64,000 nt of DNA from Strigamia acuminata (taxonomy: Eukaryota; Arthropoda; Chilopoda; Geophilomorpha; Linotaeniidae): positions 5,208,001 to 5,272,000 of the forward strand of contig OX442323.1 in assembly GCA_949358305.1 (NCBI GenBank), in the 5' to 3' direction. The notes under the pieces are model-generated. The model had not been told where the DNA came from. It made no database searches and was given only the letters and a program-made list of their open reading frames with translations. The position numbers and the translations under genes are program-made. Of the stretch, positions 1 to 12,269 are shown piece by piece. Each line of letters begins with the position of its first letter. Within the stretch, counting starts at the first letter, position 1.

Positions 1-332
1 AACATTCCACCCATTATACTGTCACTTTTCATTGGTGCGTGGAGCGACAAGAACGGACGCAAACTCGTGCTGATATTGCCCATACTTGGTGGTGGCCTCC
101 AGATGATCTTCATGATCTTTAATGCTTACTACGTGACGGAAATGAACGTCAATTACATCTTAGTTGCATGTGTGCCCTATGCATTGGGCGGTAACTTACT
201 TTCTATTCTGACGGGGAGCATGAGCTACATTATAGACATCACTAATTATTCGCAAAGAACCGTCAGAATCGGATTTGTACAGGTATATTCTACACTTATC
301 CAAAAATCAAACAATTTTACAATCGCGTAGGG

Positions 333-400
333 CAGCGTTTCCCAAACTGTGAGGCGCGAGTTGATTTTTGGTGGGGCGCAACGACACAATTGTAACAATC
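333..400. mobile_element. hAT-like transposon end in intron of SLC46 copy 1
   Basis: The sequence from 333 starts CAGCGTTTCCCAAACTGTG and continues with GGCGCGA. This resembles the terminal repeat of Charlie-type hAT elements. The matching right end and a target duplication were not found, so this is probably a truncated copy, and the family call rests on the terminus alone. Confidence 0.4.
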
Positions 401-420
401 TAACTAAACTCGTTCTAAGT

Positions 421-783
421 ACATTCAAGAGGAGCCCTGGAAGCTTGGCTCCCATTGGCCGAGCCATTTCACTTGTGTATTGACACAGAAAAAAGAACCA
501 AAACACCAGAAATGCATTATACAGACGTACAGATATAAATAGAAGTACAGACATTGCAATCGATTTCCTATTGTTTGGAAATTGCATTTTTAATAAAAAC
601 AACATAAAACTTTATTTCAAAAATAGAAAACATATTTTATATCTATTATTATTATTTATATTATTCTGGAAAAGACTAAAAATCATAGGGAACTACTTTA
701 CCTCGTAGCAATAGTCCAACAGCAGTTCTGAGTAATCAGACTAGGCCAATGGAAGCCAAGCTTCCAGGGCTCCTCTTGAATGT
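421..783. mobile_element. MITE with about 40-bp terminal inverted repeats
   Basis: The first 40 bases (beginning ACATTCAAGAGGAGCCCTGG) recur as the reverse complement at 744-783 with about one mismatch. The interior has no coding capacity. It lies in the intron 283-937 of SLC46 copy 1. The inner part of the repeat (ATTGGCCGAGCC) also occurs in the element at 20472-20878, suggesting one family. Confidence 0.75.
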
Positions 784-2277
784 GGAAAGAGTATAACTTG
801 TAGACATGACGCCCCCCTAGGATAGTGCGCTAAAATTATTTTTTTCAAACTTATGTAAAATTTTATGCAACATTTCTTTTTTTCTTTCCGTACTCTACAA
901 CTGCTGTCATTTATTATTATAAGTCCCCATTTAATAGGCGTCTTTCTTATGTGGAAGTTCAATCGGACTATTATGTGGTGGTATAATCTTCGCCACATTG
1001 GGCTACATTGCAGTTTTCGCGATCAATTTAGTAGTGTATGTACTAGCTCTTCTGTACGCAATAATTTTCATCAAAGAGACGATACATGGAACTATTGAAC
1101 CAACATCCAAATACGCATCTTTATTCAAGTTAAGCAACGTCAAAGAGAATATGCTAATATTACGCAAGAAACGAGAGCACAATGGACAACGTCATCTCTT
1201 TCTGCTACTCATCATTGCAGCTGTCAGTTTTCTACCTTTATACGGTACAATTTCAATACGGGACAATCAGAAAAGAGAGAACATTTTAACTGTACTTATT
1301 GGCTTAAACACGCAAGAGCGCATGGTAGTTACGACCAAATGTTTTTGACAAGACTAGTCATATCTATCCACACTTAGGCACGTTTTCATATTTTTCTGAT
1401 TCTCCGATAGTCTTGTTGATATACTAGAGCTTTCCCATTACCTATTTCCAGCTGAAAACAACATAACATATTTGTACGGCAGATGGAAATTTGAATGGGA
1501 CGAAGTCACCTACAGCAACTATCTAACCTTCGTGTTTGTAGGCTACCTTCTAGGTGTAAAACAACTCAGCAGTGCATTAAAGTTATGTGCTAACTTGTGG
1601 CCCATTCCCTTTTAGGTTTGTCCTTCGTCCTGCCCTTCATGGCATTACGTCTTAAAATGCACGACCTCGTCATCGGAATTGTTAGCGCTGCAACAAAAGT
1701 AATTTCGGAACTACTCATTGCAATTAGCACTAAAGGATGGATGCTCTTTGCAGGTAGGTTCAACCAAAAAAATATCTCATTAAAACACAACGAGCAATAT
1801 TTTTCCCACTTTTTTCCACGAAAAAGTGATTTATCTTCTTTATTTTCCAATTAAAGTCACATCTCTCACTCTTCTTAACGGAATGAACGTAACAATCGTT
1901 CGCACGGTAATGTCCAAAATCGTTTCGGCAGAAGAACAAGGTGAGAATCGGCAGCAAAGCCCAACAAGATGGTCATTCTTTCAAAATATATTTCAGGCAA
2001 AATGAGTGCAATTTTGAGTGCAGCCGAAGCTGTAACTCCCGCCATTGGCTCAGTGATGTTCACTCAAGTCTACAATATTTCTCGACTCACTTTTTCCGGA
2101 GCCATGTACGTCATGAGTGCCATTCTAGCTGTCATACCACTCATATGTTTTGCGTAAATAACTTTTATACGATCCTTGAAATTTGGTGATAAATACAGTA
2201 CATCTCTTATTCACAGATGGATTTATGTGCGAACAAAGAACTTACCAAATCAATCCAAATGTAGAGACGTTTCATAA

Positions 2278-3384
2278 ACACATCCTTTTTTAAAAACGTT
2301 TATTTAACTTGACATGAATGTTTGTGTGTTTGTTTGTTTCAACTTCCGGTGTTGCTAGCACCACCCCTTAAACTGCTTAAACTAAAATGGATGCCATATT
2401 GCCAGGGCCAACTCTAAATCCACTTTGTTCTTCATTATAAAATTGTCTAAAAACGTCTTTAAAATAAAATTATATTGTTTTAACATTTAAAGATTATTTA
2501 TTTGCGATTTGCAGCGAGATGTGGCAATAGTAGCAATTTATGGAAGCGATTAAAGAAGTAATACAAAAGCCTTTTACCCTCGCTTTTCCCAAAAAAAAAC
2601 TTTTTTTATATATATATTTACTTGTTATTCTTCTAAGTGCATGTATAAACATAATCCTTGTAAAAGGCACATTCAAACTGCTTTACATAATTTAAACAAG
2701 TACATTAAAAGTCATAAGAAAAGAAATGAAAAATTTCTCTAATCTCTTTTAAATAACCTTAAAAAAAGGTTATAGAATGTTTTTTCTTTCTTTCAAACGT
2801 ACAGGATATTATTAAAAAGCATTGTCAAACTTCTACAATTACAATTATTACAATTACAATTATCCTGTCACTAAGTGGCATTTTTTATACATCATCGATG
2901 ACGAACAAGCACGCGTATTCAAGCACCAATTCGCGTTTTAAGCATGTTTTCACGTGATAGTGACGAAAAAGATGTGTGTGTTTACCTCAGTGTTTACAAA
3001 TCATGTCATCGATGACGTAAAATCCCAGAATGCATTGCACAAAAAGTACATCATGTAGGACAAGTACACTTTGATACCAACCACCACATGACTTGAGGAA
3101 AATTCACTTCTCAGAATTTTATGATTGTCTTGTCAACCTGAACCTTGCCTCACGAGACGGCAGAGAGAAAATGTGTTTTCGACATGTTGAAACAGTTTCG
3201 AGCACATTTCAATAAGTAGATCAGGTTCTAACTGATGCCTGCAAATCGGATTAAATTGCGTGCAGCTCGCATTTACACTACACCTCACTGGCAACAAATT
3301 AAGATTCAATTGCGTAAGGAACAAATCGATTCACTTTTATCGAAAATAACCAATAACTTCCATTATTCAGATAATTAACCAAAA
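2278..3384. other. Intergenic spacer between SLC46 copies 1 and 2
   Basis: AT-rich spacer holding the 3' flank of copy 1 and the 5' flank of copy 2. Only short stretches such as the ATCATCGATGACG repeats near 2892 and 3005 stand out. No exon, RNA gene or clear promoter motif was recognised. Confidence 0.6.
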
Positions 3385-5828
3385 ATGGCGAACCAAACTG
3401 AAGAGGAAACTGATAAAATCGATAAGCAGGTTGAAGAAAAAAGCATAAAACTAAGAATTGTCGCATTTCTTAGACAAATCACTGTCGAGCCAGTGGTCTT
3501 TCTATTCTGCTTAGGAATGGCACTCAATCTGATCACTACAGAGTCACTGATTATTCGTAAATATTGCCTGTCTCAAATGGGGTTTCCAGATGAAATTTGC
3601 AGCAACCTCACACAAAATAAAACACTAGAAGCGCAGGCGCAAGATATGGCAACCAATTTCGTCTTGTACAAGGTGTGTATTTTGCACGTTTTACACATTT
3701 CATTCTGGATCACTGCATCTGCATGGATCACTAGGAAAACGAAGCAATTACATCGCATAACAGGAAATTACCGCTTCACTAGGCAGCGCTAAATGCAGGT
3801 GCACATCCTGTTGTTTGGATTGAATGAGCATTACAAATTTCGAATCTAAATCAAATTTGACATTCATTTCATCTTATTTTAAGACGTCACTAATCTTGAG
3901 TTAATATTCTAAAACATGTTCAATGTAGACTCTGTTAGAAAACATCCCACCCATTATACTGTCGCTTTTCATCGGTTCTTGGAGCGACAGGAACGGACGC
4001 AAATTCCTGCTGATATTGTCCACACTCGGTGCTGCCTTCGGGATGGTCATCATGATCTTCAATGCTTATTACGTGACGGAAATGGACGTCAATTACATCT
4101 TAGTCGCTTCTGTGCCCTATGCATTGGGCGGTAATTTTCTAAGTATCATGACAGGGGCCATGAGTTACATTACAGACATCACTGATGATTCGCAAAGGAC
4201 CGTTAGAATTGGATTTGTACAGGTATACTCCTCACTTATCCAAACAGTCTAAATTTTACAGTTATAGAGATCAATAACAAGGTTTTAATCATTTTAAGCC
4301 TTACGAATTAACGTTAATTTAATCCCATGAGTTGTACTCCATTCGCGCTAGAAAGTTTGGGCTAACCTAACAGCTGAAACTATTAAGCATTCTGGATGAT
4401 TTTGCCTACAAAATGATTAGGCTAATGCATTCGCATCTAAAATTTAAAAACCACATACCAACCCCAAGTGTATAGCCAATAGTCAATCAACTGACCATCA
4501 TGCGCACGGAATTGTGGGATGTGTTCTGAGCAGTTATCTAGTTCTTTGGCAGTTATCTAGTTTTATATGACTAGGTTAAAATTTAATGGTTTTAAAATAA
4601 TAATATTATTACGTCTCTCCGTTAAATACCGGTAGGCGTCATTCTTATGTGGAAATTCAATTGGACTTTTAAGCGGCGGCGTAATCTTCGACAAATTGGG
4701 CTACATTGCAGTTTTCCTGATCAATTTAGCAGTGTACACACTAGCTCTTCTGTATACAATAATTTTTGTCAAAGAGACTATTAATCCATCTATTGGACCA
4801 ACATCCAAATATGCATCTTTATTCAAATTAAGCAACGTCACAGATAACATAATATCGTTGGGCAAGAAACGAAACCATAATGGAAGATGTCATATCATTC
4901 TGCTACTCATCATTGCAGCCATCAGTTTTCTACCTTTATACGGTATAATGTCATTAGGGGAAATCAGTGTTGTTGATGCACCACAGCTTTCCCATTACCT
5001 ATTTCCAGCTGAAAACAACATAACATATTTGTACGGCAGATGGAAATTCGAATGGGACGAAGTCACCTACAGCAACTATTTAGCCTTCGTGTTTATAGGC
5101 ACTCTTCTAGGTGTAAAACCAATCAGCAGTGCATTAAAGTAATGTACTAACGCGTGGCCCATTCCCTTTTAGGTTTATCCTTCGTCCTGCCCTTCATGAC
5201 GTTACGTCTTAAAATGCACGACCTCGTCATCGGAATTGTTAGCGCTTCGACAAGAGTAACTTCGGAACTAATCATTGCAATTAGCACTAAAGGATGGATG
5301 CTCTTTGCAGGTAGGTTCAACCAAAAAAATATCTCATTAAAACACAACGAGCAATATTTTTCCCACATTTTTTCCGCAAAAAAGTGATTTATCTTCTTTA
5401 TTTTCCAATTAAAGTCACATCTCTCACTCTCCTCAACGGAATGAATATACCAATCGTTCGCACGGTAATGTCCAAAATCGTTTCGGCAGAAGAACAAGGT
5501 GAGACTCGGCAGCAAAGCCCAACAAGATGGTCATTATTTCAAAATATATTTCAGGCAAAATGAGTGCAATTTTGAGTGCAGCCGAAGCTGTAACGCCCGC
5601 CATTGGCTCAATTATGTTCACTCAAGTCTACAATATTTCTCGACTCACTTTTCCCGGAGCCATGTACGTCATGAGTGCCATTCTAGGCCTTATACCAGCC
5701 GTATGTTTTGGGTAAATAATTTTTCCAGTCGATGAAAATTTGTCATAAAAATATTTCAAATTCACAGGTGGATTTATGCGCAAAGAAAAAATTTACCAAA
5801 CCAATCCGAAAACAGAGAGGTTTTATAA
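3385..5828 (+). CDS. SLC46-family (proton-coupled folate transporter-like) MFS transporter, copy 2, intact
   Basis: Multi-pass carrier of the major facilitator superfamily. SLC46 members move folates or related small solutes across plasma or lysosomal membranes with protons; the substrate here is unknown. Model: 3385-3672, 3929-4222, 4636-5110, 5173-5310, 5415-5498, 5555-5711, 5768-5828, giving 1497 nt and 498 aa with all phases compatible and GT-AG introns. ATG 3385 sits in the context AAAAATGGCG. Supporting features: a charged cytosolic N terminus; a first extracellular loop with NLT and NKT glycosylation sites and cysteines; the MFS signature GSWSDRNGRK (exon 2); and repeated hydrophobic helices, with a C-terminal stretch GSIMFTQVYNISRLTFPGA. 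About 500 aa is normal for arthropod SLC46 proteins. Intron sequences near 5311-5414 are almost identical to those of copy 1, so the duplication is recent. Confidence 0.9.
4430..4590. repeat. Dispersed repeat in SLC46 copy 2 intron, second copy at about 22755-22925
   Basis: Both places share AAAATGATTAGGCTAATGC, then a diverged stretch, then GGCAGTTATCTAGTT. The second copy lies just before the 5S-derived sequence at 22981. The ends are unclear and no inverted repeat was seen. It may be part of a short interspersed element. Confidence 0.5.
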
Positions 5829-6051
5829 ACACAAACAATTATTTCTTTTATTTTTCTAAGTGCACGTGTAAACAAGAGCAAAGTGCGACGGGTCTGTGTT
5901 TGTGTACTCGTTTAGTCACTCAACCGTGACAGACAAGGATGTATCCATTAACTGACACACAAGAAACAAGAGTGGAGTCCATTGTTCTTTCTGTGTCAAA
6001 TCGAATGATAAGCGCAGGAATTTATTTGCATTTGACATCCACATTAGAATA

Positions 6052-6510
6052 CAGTCGAACCTCGTTATAACAAAATGCAATTTAATAAAATTGTCGTTTT
6101 AACGAACTTGAATTTAATAAAATTTTCGTTATAACGAAATAAAAATTTAATAAAATTTTCGTTATAACGAAATAAAAATTTAAGAAAATTTTAGTTATAA
6201 CGAAATGCAATTTAATAAAATTTTCGTTATAACAAAATGGAATTTAATAAAATTTTCGTTATAACGAAATAAAATTTAATAAAATTTCCGTTTTCACGAA
6301 ATAAAATTTAATAAAATTTTCGTTATAACGAAATAAAATTTAATAAAATTTCCGTTTTCACGAAATACAATTTAATAAAATTTTCGTTATAACGAATACG
6401 TAAAAATGGCTTGGTTGGTTGGCGATAGAAAAATTTTAATATAACGAACTTTCGTTATAAAGAATCGATTTTTCGGATCCCTTGCGATTCGTTATAAAGA
6501 AACTCAACTG
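6052..6510. mobile_element. Tigger/pogo-like MITE with internal tandem repeats
   Basis: The element starts CAGTCGAACCTCGTTATAAC and ends with the inverted counterpart (rc: CAGTTGAGTTTCTTTATAAC). It is flanked by TA on both sides (6050-6051, 6511-6512), as expected for the Tc1/mariner-pogo superfamily. The inside carries about ten copies of a 31-33 bp unit built on GTTATAACGAAAT and TTTAATAAAATTTTC, apparently amplified from the terminal motif. Related pieces are at 23098-23152, 25399-25460 and 26572-26755. Confidence 0.75.
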
Positions 6511-7439
6511 TATAAAATTTCAAAATCAAATTCAAACAAAATAAAACTCAAAACTTTACATTTTATCATTTCTACTACAAATTAGTTCATTATAACATTT
6601 TAATAAATTTAAGAGTCATTATTCTGTGCCTGATTTAACTGTCTAATCACGCACAGCAAAACCAGCTCAAAAAAATCTCCAGAAAACTAAAAAACTGCCC
6701 ACCCGTGCAAATTGGGAGTATTGATTTATTCGAAACTCACGAATTAAGAACAAAAAAAATTTTTTTTCTTAATTGTCACCTCGGCATCCCCAAGAAAAAA
6801 TTTTTTTTCCTCATCAATAAAACTCAAATTGGAAAACCAAAACCTCTCCCCTAAATCCTGCACCATACTTCAAGGGAAAACCCATAACAAACCGCACTGT
6901 TGCACCCAACACAACAATTAGGTGAATAAATCCATGCAATTGTTAAATGTACACCAATTACCTCGTTACATTGATCTTACCACAGCATAAATAACGAAAC
7001 CGTGAATGACTAAACTATTTCCGTGCACTCAAATTGGAAAGCTGCAACCAAAACTAACTCGTGCAATGCCGGTGAGCCCACCTCTAGGGAATGACCAGCT
7101 TCACGTTTCCAGGTAACAAGAGAGGAAAAAATTAGTTAAAGCGATGAGCACCGTGACAAATGGCAGTCGAAGCTGCTGTTTTGCTTTTCACGGTTGCTAT
7201 GGCGATCAATGGAATCAGCACTCAAAGTCTCATTATCGGAAAACACTGTTTAATAGAAATGAATTACTCGAGCTGATTTGCACCAACTTCACCAATAGTT
7301 AGAGAAGAAAGCAAAAACGAGAGAGATTTATCGAAGTGGGACGATAAAGGTTAATATCATCCTCTTAAGCAATGGAAAAGGTTTCATTTTTACAACTAAA
7401 AATTATAATTTAGAAATAAAATTGAAAGGATCAAAAACT
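6511..7439. other. Intergenic AT-rich spacer
   Basis: No exon, RNA gene or mobile-element terminus recognised. Two small A/T runs near 6760 and 6800 form a weak inverted repeat. It separates the MITE at 6052-6510 from the minisatellite that begins at 7440. Confidence 0.5.
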
Positions 7440-7935
7440 CATTGTTTTGAACTGAAAATTCATTTTTTTGGACCGAAAATTCATTTTTTTGTATCCAAAA
7501 TTCATTATTTTGAATCAAAAATCATTTTTTTGGATCAAAAATTTATTTTTTTGGATTAAAAATTTATTTTTTTGGATCAAAAATTTATTTTTTGGATCAA
7601 AAATAAATTCTTTTGAATCAAAAATTTATTTTTTGGATCAAAAATTTATTTTTTGGATCAAAAATTTATTTTTTGGATCAAAAATTTATTTTTTGGATCA
7701 AAAATTTATTTTTTGGATCAAAAATTTATTTTTTGGATCAAAAATTTATTTTTTGGATCAAAAATTTATTTTTTGGATCAAAAATTTATTTTTTGGATCA
7801 AAAATTTATTTTTTGGATCAAAAATTTATTTTTTGGATCAAAAATTTATTTTTTAGATCAAAAAAAATTTTTTTAATCAAAAATTCATTTTTTGACCAAA
7901 ACAATCATTTTTGGTCAAAAGGACTCAATTTTTGA
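7440..7935 (+). repeat. 20-bp minisatellite, unit near TTTTTTGGATCAAAAATTTA
   Basis: About 25 head-to-tail units. The central part (7620-7855) is almost perfectly homogeneous and the edges are diverged, the pattern expected for unequal exchange. Because 20 is not a multiple of 3, all three forward frames stay open for long stretches and give spurious FWIKNLFF-type peptides. No coding role is inferred. Confidence 0.95.
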
Positions 7936-8911
7936 GTGAAAAATTAAACAAAACTGACTAATCCTTATACGGTTTCTGGATTTGCCCCTGGGATTTCGTC
8001 TAGTCTGAGCAAATGAGCAAAGAAAAAGAATTGAATTGCATTACTAATTACCCACGACCCATTAAGTCATTAAGTGTGGTTTTTTTCTTTTTTGTTCAAT
8101 TAAGTTCCAGTCTGAAAATGTTGAAATTTGTGATGAGGCTCTCAGTTGTTATCATCAGCAGCATCTGGCGAGAATTGCTAGAAAAATGTTTAACCAAAGT
8201 TTATTTCTAGCTTCTTTTTCATGCAAGAAAAATTTATTTTAAAAACACAAGATTTGCAAAATCTCATGTTATTCTTAAAAATTGCATCCATTTGGGTTCA
8301 TTTTTCCCTTGAAACCATGATACATGTACTGTAATAGTTTCCTTTAGTGTCTCATGTTCAAATTGCACTCAACACAATGCAAAACTACAATCACGCCACA
8401 TATTTCTAGAATCAAATGACCAATTTCAATCTTTTCTTTGTCTGGTGTTCACGGCGCCAGCTGTGGCCAAAATAACAACAAAAATGACGTCACATTGTTC
8501 AAATTCAACTGCAATCAGAGAGATCCACCATTTGTCCGCATAAGTTGTAATATTGAAACGTATTGATGCCTGCAACACAGTCGTACTGGATACCATTAGT
8601 ACACACAAAAACGGCTGATAAGAAGTGTTATACTCGTAGTAGCATGAACCAAAGATAAGACACGTATCTGTCAGTTATTTCCTATTGATTCGTTGTTCTG
8701 TGCACGGATTGAATGACAGCAATCACGTGTCAAGCATTGCTTGCCAACTAAGCATGTTTGTTACCTGTTGTCATCCCAGAATACATTGCGGCTATATATT
8801 ATGTGGCGCCATCGGTGGCAAAACGCACCGATCGTGTGGATGTTTGTCCATGTTATCCTTGGTTCATGGTTGTAGTGACAATGGCTGAAAATTCTTGTTG
8901 ACGCTCTACAG

Positions 8912-9213
8912 CAGGGGTCGGCAAGTAATTTTAAGTGGGATCCGGATACTATTGAAAATTTTTATCGAGGTCCAGAAAAAAACACTTAAAAACCTTACTA
9001 AAAACCTAAGAAAACGGAAAAAAACACTCAGAAACCAAATAAACCCAACAATAAACACACACAACCCAAAAAATACCAATAAAACCTAAAAAAAAACAAA
9101 AAAACAGGAAAAACAAGAAAAAAACCACCAAAAACCCAAAGAAACCGAGGGTAAAACGTCGCTAAAACGTCATAAGTTTCGACCTTCCGCGGTCCGCCTG
9201 TTGCCGACCACTG
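8912..9213. mobile_element. Non-autonomous hAT element, copy A, with perfect 8-bp target duplication
   Basis: Ends are CAGGGGTCGGCAA and TTGCCGACCACTG. The host bases CTCTACAG occur at 8904-8911 and again at 9214-9221, a perfect 8-bp duplication typical of hAT insertion. The interior is A-rich (runs of AAACC and AAACA) and non-coding. A second copy is at 35680-35995. Confidence 0.9.
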
Positions 9214-11169
9214 CTCTACAGTGTTGACAGTCATTGCTCATTACAGCAACATCGGCAACTACATTCTTTTGGTAAGATAACACATTTAAAAATGCATTTT
9301 TTCAATTATATTACGAAATGCATTATTTAATGAACAAACAAAATACTTAATTCCACGAAACGCTATTTGGTTGCATCTTAGCTATACCTGGCGCCATAAT
9401 GACCAGATAAGATTGTTTACCTTTCAAACAACAATAAAACTGCCAAATACAAAGCCCCGCATTAATCGTCCCAAGTTCAACTAACAAATAAAAACAAAAA
9501 CATTCCTCTTGCATTCTTATCTTCCATTCCCAGCCATAATTTCCGTGTGGGCTTCCAATTGGAGCATCTGGAACCGGCATTGTCTTCGAAAACTGCAGTT
9601 AAATAGCGGTTTTACTTGTTGGCATTTTGCTATCCGTCTCATTCGCAGTGATATTTGTAGAAAAGCCGACAAAATCCCATCAAAAAACATCATCAAAATC
9701 AAAAAGCTTCGATTTATTCCATTTACGCAATGTGAAGGGGTCTCGAGACCTCATACACGAAGAGAGAACAAAACGACCGATTTCATCTCCTGCAGTTGGT
9801 CGTTGCAGCTGGCATCAGTAGCGAAGTATCAATATTGAATCATAGCGCTCAATAAAAACCAAGAGAATTTTTTTTTTACTTGTAGCTCAGTATAACACAT
9901 CTTATTTATATGCTAGGTGGAAATTCCAGTGGGAGAAAGTCACTTACAGTAACCATTCATCGTGCATATTTGTATCTTGTCTCATAGGTACTAAAAAAAA
10001 CATGAGAAATGTGTCGACACGAGCTTTAATAAGCCATGTTGAATTCCATACAGGATAGACATTAGTTATGCCATACATGTCCCTGCATCTTAAAATGAAA
10101 GACTTCGCCATTGGAATCTGCAGTGCATTTAGAAATTTAATTATAGATTTAATCACTGTGGGAACAGCATGCTGGATGCTGTTTGCTTGTTCAGAGAATT
10201 AAAAAAATATTAAATAAATTTGTGTTGAAGCATCTCATCTTCAATTATTAAGAGTCTAAATTGAAAAAATACCGTAATTCTCATTGGCTGGCTGCTTTGC
10301 TAGTGTCTTGATACCAAGGAAATAATCAGGTGATTGTATTAATCAATCGCAACAAACGCTAGGAAATGAGTTCGTCTTACCAACAGACATAGCGTTTTAG
10401 CAACAGACATGTCCGCTAAAGTGAATTAACTTGTATGTTGGAATGCTGTAATGTGATCAGCGTCCTCTTTCAATCAAATGAAATTGAACAAGTTGTATTG
10501 TATTATCGATACTTAGCATGGTCAAGATCTCTTAAGGCTATTAGGCTATGTAAGCCGTGCTCTGTGGGATGACTTTCTTGAAGACCCAATCATGCAATTG
10601 CACCGTGAACTGAAGAAACCACAGATACCCCAGTTTTGTGGTGTGTCTACACCACAAGGAATTGTGCAGTTTAGAGCTTGTATTGTCAACAATACAGTGT
10701 TTGAGGCATCTGCTTAAACATCATGCAGCTTCCATATTTTCCCCTAGCAACGGTTGGCCAGGTACAGAGCAATAAAGCTTAACTTCTGTTATTGAAATGA
10801 ACAGGAGCTCTATTCCTAGAGTATGCCATATTGTAGGCCTAATCAAGGAGTACTCATTTTACCTATATCAATGGGCAATGGCAGAAACTCTTTACTGCAG
10901 AGATTTAGTGAAATTTTTCAATAAAGCGACCAAGTTGTCGGAACTATTTGCTTGTGAAAGCGGTAGTTATTTGCCCGCTGACCAATAGCGGATTCTTTGG
11001 ACTGATAGTTTAGAAGATGGACACAACATACATTATTTATGTAACGATTTGTTTATTCAAGATAAACCTCTGGCGGCTTGACAAATCTAGAGCAGTGTAA
11101 ACTTTACCGTTCACCTTATTCGCAAAAGGTAGAAACGGTAAAATTGCTTCTCCTTATAGCAAAGTGGCA

Positions 11170-11203
11170 CGTATAAATAAATAAATAAATAAATAAATAA
11201 ATA
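11170..11203. repeat. (AAAT)n microsatellite
   Basis: About eight tandem AAAT units directly abutting the left end of the MITE at 11204. More AAATAAAT sequence flanks the right end, so the element probably inserted into the microsatellite. Confidence 0.85.
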
Positions 11204-11511
11204 CCGTATTTTACCAAATAAGAGCCGCGGCTCTTATTGAAAACTGCCACTTTGAGCTGCGGCTTTAAATCGGGGGCGGCTCCAATTCGGGGGCGGCTCT
11301 TATTTGAAATAGTGGCCAATATCGTACTATAACGTTCATTGAACGTATATAGCTGCGGCTACTATTCGAGGGCGGCTCTTATATCAAGTCGCCTATCTTG
11401 GCCGCGGCTACTATTCGAGGGCGGCTCTTATATCAAGTCGCCTATCTTGGCCGCGGCTACTATTCGAGGGCGGCTACAATTCGAGGGCGACTCTTATTCG
11501 GTAAAATACGG
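11204..11511. mobile_element. MITE of the CCGTATTTTACC family
   Basis: Ends CCGTATTTTACC and GGTAAAATACGG are perfect inverted repeats flanked by TA dinucleotides (11202-11203, 11512-11513). The subterminal region is rich in GCGGCTCTTATT motifs, and near 11350-11470 a block of about 60 bp (GCGGCTACTATTCGAGGGCG...) is tandemly repeated. Relatives occur at 22624-22665 (end only), 24612-25387 and 26540-26561. Confidence 0.8.
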
Positions 11512-12269
11512 TAAATAAATTGTTATTATTGAAGAGTCACACGGTGGAATAAATGGGTGAGACCAGGAGGAAACATTTCACACGGAGCGTTTATTTTACC
11601 TCGAATACGCCGCCATCTTTGAACATGAATGACGTAACAATAAGCAAACACACATAAAGAAAACCAAAAAGGACACCAGATGGTGCCACATACACTCATA
11701 ACATAATACACATCAACAAGAATATTACGGTACTATATAACATAATATTATAAATACTCAACATAAATAAATAAATCATGACATGTTCATTACTTCCGCC
11801 CACTCATCTTGAACCATCTTCAGGTTTACGCTTCTCCTTCCTAGTCCCTACTACCTTTATTGTACCAATACAATCCTCTTACTTCTACTCATCTTCTTTG
11901 CTTGTGTTTTTAACTTTGTGAAACACACGTAGAAAATGATAAGTAATTTATGTCACACTCTGCTGCCAAAACCCATTTAAAGAGGAAAAGTCACTTTTGG
12001 CTTTAGTGTTCACCGCATCAGTCAACTTGGAAATAAGCCTCCAATTATTTCAAACTAAAAAATTTATAACCTACATTGTTTTTTTCTACTCATTTTACGC
12101 TTTTTCAAACAGGTAAAATAATTGCAGATATGACTGCAGTTGAAGCAGCCTTGCCAACTCTTGGCTCCATAATGTGCACTCAAGTGCACAATGCCACTCG
12201 ACCCATTTCTCCTGGAGCTCTGTTCCTTACGAGGCTCAATTTTAGATATCACACCAGAATATGTTTAGG

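Larger units (their letters stand above)
1..2277 (+). pseudogene. SLC46-type MFS transporter, copy 1 (5' end outside window, interrupted)
   Basis: Homologous exon for exon to the intact copy at 3385-5828, a proton-coupled-folate-transporter-like (SLC46) membrane carrier. The window opens inside exon 2. Visible exons: 1-282, 938-1553, 1616-1753, 1857-1940, 1997-2153 and 2217-2277 (stop TAA 2275-2277). The last four have exactly the lengths of their counterparts in copy 2 (138, 84, 157 and 61 nt) with the same phases. The motif GAWSDKNGRK marks the MFS loop between TM2 and TM3. The exon at 938-1553 is 141 bp longer than in copy 2. After about position 1270 homology is lost, the frame meets a TGA at 1346-1348, and homology resumes near 1411. 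I found no GT-AG pair that removes the extra sequence in frame. Either this copy is broken or it uses an unusual intron. Exon 1 lies off the left edge. Confidence 0.7.
9534..12269 (+). pseudogene. SLC46-type transporter, copy 3 (decayed)
   Basis: Recognised by comparison with copies 1 and 2. Exon-3 equivalent 9534-9987: PCG, IGASGTGIVFE and LLVGILLSVSFAVIFVEK align with the intact copy, then ARWKFQWEKVTYSN near the exon end. Exon-4 equivalent starts at 10053, matching over LKMKDFAIGICSAF and CWMLFA. Exon-6 equivalent 12113-12269 is again exactly 157 nt (GKIIADMTAVEAALPTLGSI). Lesions: in-frame TAA at 9537 and 9600, TAG at 10055, and a frameshift between about 9770 and 9790. Exons 1-2, 5 and 7 were not found. 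The MITE at 11204-11511 sits between its exons. An alternative reading as a strongly diverged working gene is unlikely given the stops. Confidence 0.85.

Noticed and set aside
7468-7935. 155-codon open frame
   Set aside because: It is a translation of the 20-bp minisatellite; the peptide repeats every 20 residues in all three frames.
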